A stretch of DNA of 5,089 bases from Granulicella sp. UBA5172 (GTDB taxonomy: Bacteria; Acidobacteriota; Terriglobia; Terriglobales; Acidobacteriaceae), in NCBI GenBank assembly GCA_002413385.1, contig DHWW01000135.1, positions 2,240 through 7,328 on the forward strand, in the 5' to 3' direction. Shown here piece after piece: positions 1-4,317 of this stretch; the stretch's first letter is position 1, and the number at the start of each line of letters is the position of its first letter. Both the position numbers and the translations under genes were made by a program. The notes under the pieces are model-generated. The model saw nothing but the letters and a program-made list of their open reading frames with translations. It did not search any database and had not been told where the DNA came from.

Positions 1-419
1 CGCTATTGCTCGCCAGAAGCGACGAAAGCGCCCTGCGGGACAGCCTGCCCGGAGAGCGCGCATACGCTATTCGTAAGTGTTTTGAAACCGAAACGAGGTA
101 TAGTCGCCGCCCTTTGATGCCCCGGCTGATCTGGCCGGAGCTTCAACAGTTTGCCGCTTGTCGCACGTTTGCACCCTGCGGGCCCGCCGCTCGAACCACA
201 AGGTGGCCGGCTCCATAACCTGCTTCGCATTGCCAGGATGAACCGGAAAGTACCATTAACTGCTAAGCTTTCGAGAACCCGCGAACAGACGCTGCACCGA
301 GGCAGCTAGGGTAGTCTCCCATTGGAGATACTACCCCATATCTGCCTCGGCCGCAACTGAGAGGATTTTTACAGGTCGAAACCCGCTTATTCCCCACAAA
401 CTGCCTCGAATCGTCCCGA
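1..419 (-). other. Non-coding rplL-rpoB spacer (incomplete)
   Basis: This stretch lies downstream of rplL on the minus strand, where rpoB normally follows, but no rpoB N-terminus is reached before base 1. The spacer is therefore at least 419 bases. Short open frames on both strands (around 6-218 plus, 3-230 minus, 263-451 minus) encode Arg/Pro/Ser/Cys-rich peptides with no recognisable domain and no convincing ribosome binding site, so I do not call them genes. The clear structure is the hairpin at 297-350. I found no tRNA and no convincing sigma-70 promoter on the minus strand, although weak AT-rich hexamers exist. Confidence 0.7.
297..350 (-). promoter_or_regulatory. Long imperfect hairpin in the rplL-rpoB spacer
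   Basis: Three stacked helices can be read directly. CCGAGGCAG (297-305) pairs with CTGCCTCGG (342-350). After a small internal loop, GGGTAGT (309-315) pairs with ACTACCC (330-336). Past a two-base bulge, CTCC (316-319) pairs with GGAG (324-327) around a four-base loop. This gives about 20 base pairs in 54 bases. There is no T-tract downstream on the minus strand, so it does not look like a simple Rho-independent terminator. In E. coli the rplL-rpoB spacer holds a partial attenuator and an RNase III processing site, and a similar role here is inference from position and shape. Confidence 0.7.
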
Positions 420-794
420 TTACTTGATTTCGACAGTCGCAACGCCATCAAACTTCTTCGCGATGGCTGCTGCGTCTTCCTTCGAAATGTTCTCCTTCAA
501 CGGCTTGGGAGCTCCGTCGACCAGGTCCTTGGCTTCCTTCAAGCCAAGGGCGGTGACTTCGCGTACGGCCTTGATGGTGTTGATCTTGTTCGCGCCGGCA
601 TCCTTCAGGATGACCGTGAACTCGGTCTTCTCTTCAACCGGAGCCGCAGCAGCAGCGCCGCCGCCCGCAGGTGCAGCCGCAACCGCAGCCGCTGCCGAAA
701 CGCCGAGGCGCTCCTCAAGCTTCTTCACCAACTCCGACGCCTCAAGCAAGCTAAGGCTAACGATCTGATCTTCCAACTGCTGAATGTCCGCCAT
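420..794 (-). CDS. rplL: 50S ribosomal protein L7/L12
   Basis: L7/L12 is the multicopy acidic stalk protein that binds L10 as dimers and recruits translation GTPases (EF-Tu, EF-G, IF2, RF3) to the ribosome. The 124-residue product has the full family layout: an N-terminal dimerisation helix pair (about 1-33), a flexible Ala/Gly/Pro hinge (about 34-52), and a C-terminal factor-binding domain (about 54-124). That domain carries the conserved run [19 protein letters not shown] at 75-93 and the VEIK end. The last helix-strand turn ([12 protein letters not shown]) is about one residue shorter than E. coli's. The ATG is preceded by GGAGAGAG at about 805-798, suitably spaced. It lies 176 bases after rplJ, longer than the usual gap, and leads toward rpoB. 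Confidence 0.98.
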   Translation of the reverse strand: MADIQQLEDQIVSLSLLEASELVKKLEERLGVSAAAAVAAAPAGGGAAAAAPVEEKTEFTVILKDAGANKINTIKAVREVTALGLKEAKDLVDGAPKPLKENISKEDAAAIAKKFDGVATVEIK

Positions 795-941
795 GTTCTC
801 TCTCCGTAGTACTTCTGAATTTTCTAAACCGCTGATTTGATTATCCCAAAGCCCTGTTCCGCCTCAGGCTGCCGCACCTTCGAAGGGTTTCCGTTGCGCC
901 CAGACTGCGCACCCTGCGAACATTGCGACGAAACTTGTCTC

Positions 942-964
942 CGAGAATCGAAACCCGATTCCCG
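942..964 (-). promoter_or_regulatory. Hairpin just after the rplJ stop codon
   Basis: On the minus strand CGGGAATCG (964-956) pairs with CGATTCTCG (950-942), with one G-U pair and a five-base loop (GGTTT). The nine-base-pair stem begins six bases after the rplJ TAG. No T-run follows, so termination is unlikely. It could stabilise or process the mRNA between rplJ and rplL, where L12 must be made in excess over L10. Function is inference. The rest of 795-970 shows no convincing promoter; a GATAAT hexamer on the minus strand lacks a matching -35. Confidence 0.45.
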
Positions 965-970
965 ACCCTT

Positions 971-1726
971 CTATCCCTCGACCGGCTCAGAGCCTTCAGC
1001 CGGATTCAAGCTGGCAGCTTCGCCAGCCTGCGTGGCCGTGCCATTCTCCGGCTGAGCCGCGCCCGAAGGCTGCTCGGAATCCGAAGCAGGCGCCGCCGCC
1101 GATTCCTCTACATGCGCCGCAGCAGCTTCCGCCGCAGGTGCCTCAGCAACCGGAGCTTCAGCCGCCGGAGCAGCCTCAACCACCGCAGCCGCAACCGGCG
1201 CGCCAAACTTGCCCTGCTCCGCCGCCATATTCACGACGACCGCCAGGTTGCGTCCGGTAGCGTTGATCACCGTAGCCAAACGCTGTGCGGGCGACTGAAT
1301 CAGGAACAGCAGCTTCGAGAACAGCTCGTCCTTGCCCGGCAGCTTCGCCAGCGAATCAATCTCCTGCACCGTGATGACCCGGCCATCGACGATGCCGAGC
1401 TTGAACGTAAACTCCGAGTTGTCCTTCACCCAGGTCGACAGCGCCTTTGCCAGCGCCACCGGATCGCCCGAGGTATACGCAACCGAATTCACGCCCTTCA
1501 GACCCTGCAGCGCGGCCTCAACCTTGGTGCCCTCGGCCGACTTCGCCGCCAGCTTGTTCTTGACGACGTGGTAGCTGCCGCCCGCTGCGCGAATCACCTT
1601 GCGCAACTCAAAGTCCTTCGAGGCCGTCAGCCCCTTGAACGTTCCAATGATCGCCGAAGTCGAGCTCTCAAGCTCGCTCGCCAGCATCGCTACTTTTGCG
1701 TTCTTCTTCGCTTTGGTCAATGCCAT
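971..1726 (-). CDS. rplJ: 50S ribosomal protein L10 with extended Ala/Glu-rich C-terminal tail
   Basis: L10 forms the base of the ribosomal stalk: it binds 23S rRNA together with L11 and holds L7/L12 dimers on its C-terminal helix. The 251-residue product has the normal globular domain (about 1-130, with IIGTFKGLTASKDFELRK at 26-43 and YHVVKNKLA at 52-60). An L12-binding helix follows at about 134-172, long enough for perhaps three L12 dimers. Most L10 proteins end near here, at about 165-180 residues. This one continues for about 79 residues with 28 Ala and 13 acidic residues but only one Lys, resembling an L12 hinge and probably disordered. The ATG has only a weak AGG upstream (TTAGGTTTTCATC), so autogenous translational control is plausible. 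It sits between rplA and rplL in one operon. Confidence 0.97.
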   Translation of the reverse strand: MALTKAKKNAKVAMLASELESSTSAIIGTFKGLTASKDFELRKVIRAAGGSYHVVKNKLAAKSAEGTKVEAALQGLKGVNSVAYTSGDPVALAKALSTWVKDNSEFTFKLGIVDGRVITVQEIDSLAKLPGKDELFSKLLFLIQSPAQRLATVINATGRNLAVVVNMAAEQGKFGAPVAAAVVEAAPAAEAPVAEAPAAEAAAAHVEESAAAPASDSEQPSGAAQPENGTATQAGEAASLNPAEGSEPVEG

Positions 1727-1824
1727 GATGAAAACCTAACCTTTACCTGCTGGCCTCTTGCCGCCAACCTGATCTGTCTCGCTCCAAAATCCGGAGCGCG
1801 GAAGTCTAATCCCTAATCCCTGCT
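1727..1824 (-). promoter_or_regulatory. rplA-rplJ leader, candidate L10 autoregulatory region
   Basis: These 98 bases between rplA and rplJ occupy the position where many bacteria carry the L10(L12)4-binding leader that represses rplJ translation. On the minus strand CGCTCC (1798-1793) pairs with GGAGCG (1785-1780) around a seven-base loop. Further on, TTGGC and GCCAG can form a second short stem around GGCAAGAG (about 1766-1749). A heptamer GGGATTA is repeated in tandem just after the rplA stop (about 1820-1807). The hairpins are visible in the sequence; the L10-binding role rests on position only, and I could not confirm the kink-turn of the known leader family. Confidence 0.4.
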
Positions 1825-2538
1825 TTACGCCTTTGTCGCCACATCCGCCACAGCGGCTTCGAGCTCAATGCCCGGGCCCATCGTGGAGCTCAGAATGATG
1901 CGCTTGACATACTTGCCCTTCGCCGCCGAAGGCTTTGCCTTCATCACCGACGAAATCACCGTCAACGCATTCTCCTGCAACTTCTCAGCGCTAAACGAAA
2001 GCTTGCCAACCGGAACATGCACCAGCGCCGTCTTGTCCGCGCGGAACTCGACCTTGCCGGCCTTAATCTCGCGAATCGCCGCAGCCACATCCGTGGTCAC
2101 GGTGCCCGTCTTCGGGTTCGGCATCAAGCCGCGAGGTCCGAGAACCTTACCCAGACGTCCAACCGAACGCATCATGTCCGGCGTAGCGATCAAAGCGTCG
2201 AAGGCAGTCCAATTCTCTTTCTGAATCTTCTCGACCAACTCTTCGCCGCCAAAGAACTCAGCGCCGGCAGCCTCAGCCTCTTTCACCTTATCGCCCGAAG
2301 CGATAACCGCAACAATCTTGCTCTTACCGCCCAGCCCGTGGGGAAGGATCACCGTCCCGCGAACCATCTGGTCAGCATGACGCGTATCGACACCCAGCCG
2401 CATCGTCAGGTCGACCGTCTCGTCGAACTTGGCGTACTTGGCCTTCTGCAACAGGGGAATCGCATCGCCGATCGTATAAGGACGCTGCTCCACAAGCGCG
2501 CGCGCCTTCGTAATATTCTTGGAAGATTTCTTAGCCAT
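1825..2538 (-). CDS. rplA: 50S ribosomal protein L1
   Basis: L1 forms the mobile L1 stalk of the large subunit, binding 23S rRNA and helping release deacylated tRNA from the E site. In many bacteria it also represses its own operon by binding the mRNA leader. The 237-residue product is full length for the family. The L1 signature [16 protein letters not shown] is at 133-148. The RNA-binding domain is built from the N-terminal part (about 1-67) and C-terminal part (about 160-237), including STMGPG at 218-223, with the inserted second domain between. The ATG has GAGG six bases upstream (GAGGAAATAA). It is the first gene of the visible operon; rplK, normally directly upstream, is not present. 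Confidence 0.98.
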   Translation of the reverse strand: MAKKSSKNITKARALVEQRPYTIGDAIPLLQKAKYAKFDETVDLTMRLGVDTRHADQMVRGTVILPHGLGGKSKIVAVIASGDKVKEAEAAGAEFFGGEELVEKIQKENWTAFDALIATPDMMRSVGRLGKVLGPRGLMPNPKTGTVTTDVAAAIREIKAGKVEFRADKTALVHVPVGKLSFSAEKLQENALTVISSVMKAKPSAAKGKYVKRIILSSTMGPGIELEAAVADVATKA

Positions 2539-2619
2539 TTATTTCCTCGTCTCCCACCCCATCATGCATTGCACCGCAAGGGCGTGGTCCCGACTAGTCC
2601 ACACGGAAGTGCAGACAAC
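2539..2619 (-). promoter_or_regulatory. Structured rplA mRNA leader, candidate L1 autoregulatory site
   Basis: Downstream of the predicted promoter the minus strand can fold with an outer stem TGCAC (2613-2609) / GTGCA (2574-2570). An inner stem GTGTGG (2604-2599) / CCACGC (2587-2582) has one G-U pair, and asymmetric unpaired bases lie between the two. L1 operon leaders in other bacteria mimic the 23S rRNA L1 site with two helices flanking an asymmetric loop, so feedback by L1 is a reasonable inference. The GTGTGGAC string also occurs in the E. coli 23S L1 region as I remember it. The ribosome binding site (GAGG at 2548-2545) is 3' of the fold. Confidence 0.45.
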
Positions 2620-2625
2620 CTTCTA

Positions 2626-2654
2626 AGTATGCCGAATCCCTACAAAAAGTGCAA
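2626..2654 (-). promoter_or_regulatory. Candidate sigma-70 promoter for rplA-rplJ-rplL
   Basis: On the minus strand TTGCAC (2654-2649) is followed after exactly 17 bases by CATACT (2631-2626). The -35 box keeps TTG and the -10 box matches TATAAT at four of six positions. Transcription would start near 2619, giving a leader of about 80 bases before rplA. The position directly upstream of the first gene, and the lack of rplK, support an operon start here. Confidence 0.55.
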
Positions 2655-2708
2655 GCAAGACGCAAACATTTCCCACCGCCATCTTCCCACCGTCATCCGT
2701 TCTTCGCC

Positions 2709-2754
2709 GTCATCCTGACCCTTGAGCGTAGCGAAGGGGAAGGACCCCCGTATT
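2709..2754 (+). repeat. Short intergenic palindromic repeat, GTCAT...GTATT type, copy 1
   Basis: It starts GTCATCCTGACCC and ends GGACCCCCGTATT, with CCCTT (2719-2723) pairing with AAGGG (2734-2738) inside. The centre GAGCGTAGCGAAG is a variant of the GAGCGAAGC core of the copy at 2917. It shares its ending with the copy at 3064. Confidence 0.6.
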
Positions 2755-2785
2755 GGCCCTTGCTGTTGCCGTTGCCTTTCTTTCT

Positions 2786-2813
2786 GTCATTCCCGCAGGG
2801 AATCTGCTTCTCC
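2786..2813 (+). repeat. Short palindromic repeat, GTCATTCCC type
   Basis: It starts with the same GTCAT as its neighbours. ATTCCC (2789-2794) pairs perfectly with GGGAAT (2798-2803) across a three-base loop, followed by CTGCTTCTCC. This looks like a second sub-family of intergenic repeat. Confidence 0.5.
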
Positions 2814-2835
2814 CTCGCACCACCACAAATCCGGG

Positions 2836-2877
2836 TGCCCCATCTTCGCGACGGTTTCATCGTCGCTAAGGTGGGCA
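2836..2877 (+). repeat. Short palindromic repeat, TGCCCCATCTTCG type
   Basis: The arms are TGCCC (2836-2840) with GGGCA (2873-2877), CTT (2844-2846) with AAG (2868-2870), and GCGACG (2848-2853) with CGTCGC (2861-2866), around the loop GTTTCAT. That makes 14 paired positions with small mismatches. It differs in sequence from the GTCAT elements on either side. Confidence 0.55.
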
Positions 2878-2916
2878 TCGCGCGTATAGCGCGGCCGCTC
2901 TCCCCACCCCAACCCC

Positions 2917-2972
2917 GTCATTCTGAGCGAAGCGTCTCGCGCTTTATGCGAGACGCGCAGCCGAAGGACCCG
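2917..2972 (+). repeat. Short palindromic repeat, GTCAT type, with a perfect nine-base hairpin
   Basis: It begins GTCATTCTGAGCGAAGC. Overlapping the core, GCGTCTCGC (2932-2940) pairs perfectly with GCGAGACGC (2948-2956) around GCTTTAT. It ends CAGCCGAAGGACCC. The hairpin appears to extend the core of the element. Function is unknown; REP-like elements can protect mRNA 3' ends or be mobilised by RAYT transposases, neither of which is seen here. Confidence 0.65.
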
Positions 2973-3063
2973 CCACCCCGCTGACACCGGCAACCCTCCC
3001 AACTCCAGCACAAACCCCGCCACCCCCTGAATAGACCACCCCTAAGCCCAGCCGAAAACCCCC

Positions 3064-3107
3064 GTCATCTCGACCGAAGCGCAGCGAAGTGGTGAGACCC
3101 CTGTATT
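3064..3107 (+). repeat. Short intergenic palindromic repeat, GTCAT...GTATT type, copy 2
   Basis: It starts GTCATCTCGACC and ends GAGACCCCTGTATT. TCTC (3068-3071) pairs with GAGA (3094-3097) and ACC (3073-3075) with GGT (3091-3093), with one bulged G. The GAAGCGCAGCGAAG loop relates it to the copies at 2709 and 2917, and it lies in the same orientation. Confidence 0.6.
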
Positions 3108-3133
3108 CCGCCCGCACTCCCGCTCGCGCGACC

Positions 3134-3189
3134 CGCCGTCCGCGCAGAACCCCACGCCCCGCAAGCTCTTAACTCTCGCCGTCCGCGCA
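3134..3189. repeat. 13-base direct repeat next to the efp stop
   Basis: CGCCGTCCGCGCA occurs at 3134-3146 and again at 3177-3189, a 43-base period. The second copy ends three bases from the efp stop codon. It may mark a small past duplication or insertion; no function is apparent. Confidence 0.5.
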
Positions 3190-3192
3190 AGA

Positions 3193-3768
3193 CTAGGCGC
3201 GTCCGGTGAACTCTCCAGTCTCGGTCGACACCCTGATCTTCTCGCCTTCTTTAATAAACAGCGGCACCTTGATCACGAACCCTGTCTCCAGCGTCGCCGC
3301 CTTCGTCACGCTGCCACTCGACGTATCGCCGCGCACTCCCGGCTCGGTGTACTTCACATCCAGCTCCACAAAGATTGGCAACTGCAACCCAATCGGGCTG
3401 CCGTTATACATATGCAGTTGCAGCATCGCACCCTCGACCAGGTAGTTGAGCCCATCGCCAACTTTCTCTTCCGTCAGCGTATGCGTCTCAAAGCTCTCCT
3501 GATCCATAAAATGTGAGCCTTCCGCATCGCTATACAAATAGCTCGCATCGACAAACTCCAGGTCCGGCTCCGCGAACTTATCATTCGCCTTGAACGTCTT
3601 GTCGAACACCGCGCGAGTCAGCAAATTCCGCATCTTCAACCGCACCAGCGTCTGCCCACCACGAGCGGTCGGCGTGCTAATGTCCGAATCCAAACACGTA
3701 TAAGGAGCGCCCTCAAACTCAAACACCATCTTCCGTTTCACATGAATCGCTTCAACCAGTGCAGCCAT
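3193..3768 (-). CDS. efp: Elongation factor P family protein with EfpL/YeiP-like PTARGG tip loop
   Basis: EF-P binds between the P and E sites and restores peptide-bond formation on ribosomes stalled at polyproline. From the chosen ATG the product has 191 residues, close to the usual 185-190. It has an N-terminal KOW-like domain (about 5-65), a central OB domain (about 68-130, including YLYSDAEGSHFMD at 77-89), and a C-terminal OB domain. The C-terminal domain contains a complete EF-P signature at 156-175 (K-x-A-x4-G-x2-I-x-V-P-x2-I-x2-G) and ends TGEFTGRA. The tip loop reads STPTARGG at 31-38, with Arg36 where most EF-Ps have KPGKG-type residues; this matches E. coli EfpL/YeiP (SPTARG). The start is supported by AAGGAG at 3777-3772. 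An in-frame TTG at 3819 would lie too close to the -10 box. The symbol efp is used in the family sense. Confidence 0.93.
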   Translation of the reverse strand: MAALVEAIHVKRKMVFEFEGAPYTCLDSDISTPTARGGQTLVRLKMRNLLTRAVFDKTFKANDKFAEPDLEFVDASYLYSDAEGSHFMDQESFETHTLTEEKVGDGLNYLVEGAMLQLHMYNGSPIGLQLPIFVELDVKYTEPGVRGDTSSGSVTKAATLETGFVIKVPLFIKEGEKIRVSTETGEFTGRA

Positions 3769-3828
3769 AGACTCCTTAAATGCAGCGCCGCACAAACACC
3801 CTGCAGCCCACTGCTCCAACGCCTCTCA

Positions 3829-3834
3829 AGTATA
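3829..3834 (-). promoter_or_regulatory. Candidate -10 box for efp
   Basis: The minus strand reads TATACT at 3834-3829, five of six bases matching TATAAT. A start about seven bases on would give a leader of roughly 50 bases before the ATG at 3768. The -35 region is poor (GTGTTG at 17-base spacing), so the call rests mainly on the -10 box and its position. Confidence 0.45.
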
Positions 3835-3928
3835 AAGGGACAACCACGCCGCAACACGCAACCTCGTCACTCACCCCCCGAATCCGCATCTCAATCTCAG
3901 AAAACACCACCGGCATCAGGAGTACACC

Positions 3929-4291
3929 ATGAACACCACCGACATCCTCGCCGCCGAGCGAACCTATCTCGCCTGGCTCCGCACCGGCCTCGCCCTCATG
4001 GGCTTCGGATTCGTCGTCGCCCGTTTCGGCCTCTTCCTCCGCGAGATCCAGCTAGCCCAGCACCTCGCGCCACAAGCCCACAGCGGCCTCTCTCTCTGGT
4101 TCGGAACCGCGCTCGTCGCCATGGGAGTTCTCATGGAAATCGCCGCCACCATCCGCCATCTCAAGCTCGTCCGCCAGCTCCAATCCGGAGAACCCTTCCA
4201 ACTCGGAGCCTCCCGCACCGCCATCGCCGTCGCCGTCCTTCTCGCCCTCACCGGCCTCGCCCTCTGCGCCTACCTCATCTTCGTCCGCTAG
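3929..4291 (+). CDS. DUF202 family three-helix membrane protein
   Basis: This 120-residue protein has the DUF202 (YidH-type) hallmark at its N-terminus: AAERTYLAWLRTGLALMGFG (8-27), followed by VARFGLFLRE. Three hydrophobic segments at about 15-37, 53-74 and 96-118 predict an inner-membrane protein, with charged linkers RHLKLVRQLQSGEPF between segments two and three. The bacterial family has no established function. The same domain forms the membrane part of the yeast polyphosphate polymerase subunit Vtc1, which is only a distant hint. The ATG has AGGAG at 3918-3922, six bases upstream. It diverges from efp across about 160 bases with no clear plus-strand promoter. A metalloprotease-family gene follows 26 bases downstream without a terminator, so co-transcription is possible. 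Codons end mostly in C. Confidence 0.9.
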   Translation: MNTTDILAAERTYLAWLRTGLALMGFGFVVARFGLFLREIQLAQHLAPQAHSGLSLWFGTALVAMGVLMEIAATIRHLKLVRQLQSGEPFQLGASRTAIAVAVLLALTGLALCAYLIFVR

Positions 4292-4317
4292 CCAGCCAGC
4301 CGCACCGCCCGGCACGC

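Larger units (their letters stand above)
2655..3192. other. Non-coding spacer between efp and rplA, filled with short palindromic repeats
   Basis: No plausible gene lies here. Open frames around 2649-2984 (plus) and 2787-3023 (minus) run through the repeat elements and encode low-information peptides. The stretch holds five palindromic elements (listed separately), a 90-base C-rich segment at 2971-3060 (47 C against 12 G on the plus strand), and a 13-base direct repeat near the efp end. No clear Rho-independent terminator for efp is visible. Confidence 0.7.

Noticed and set aside
98..106. TATAGT on the plus strand as a possible -10 box
   Set aside because: No -35 at a suitable distance and no plus-strand gene to serve.
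180..215. GGTTCGAGC on the minus strand, resembling a tRNA T-loop
   Set aside because: The flanking bases (TGTGG and GGCGG) do not pair as a T-stem, and no acceptor or anticodon arm can be found.
6..230. Small open frames on both strands near the window start
   Set aside because: Composition is unlike a protein, there is no ribosome binding site, and they lie in the rplL-rpoB spacer. The minus-strand one is not the RpoB N-terminus.
297..350. Hairpin as a Rho-independent terminator ending the operon after rplL
   Set aside because: No T-run follows on the minus strand and rpoB is expected to be co-transcribed, so a processing or partial attenuation element fits better.
923..1816. Long plus-strand open frame (297 codons) opposite rplJ
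   Set aside because: The product is Arg/Leu-rich with no domain, and it mirrors the GC-rich codon pattern of rplJ, which is certain on the other strand.
2017..2718. Plus-strand open frame (233 codons) opposite rplA
   Set aside because: It is a shadow of rplA, runs into the promoter region, and shows no recognisable domain.
2709..3107. CRISPR array
   Set aside because: The repeated units differ in length and sequence, spacing is irregular, and each unit is itself palindromic, as in REP-like elements.
3769..3819. Upstream TTG start extending the EF-P by 17 residues
   Set aside because: The extension (EQWAAGCLCGAAFKES) is not EF-P-like, the TTG lies only about ten bases after the -10 box, and the ATG at 3768 has a strong AAGGAG.
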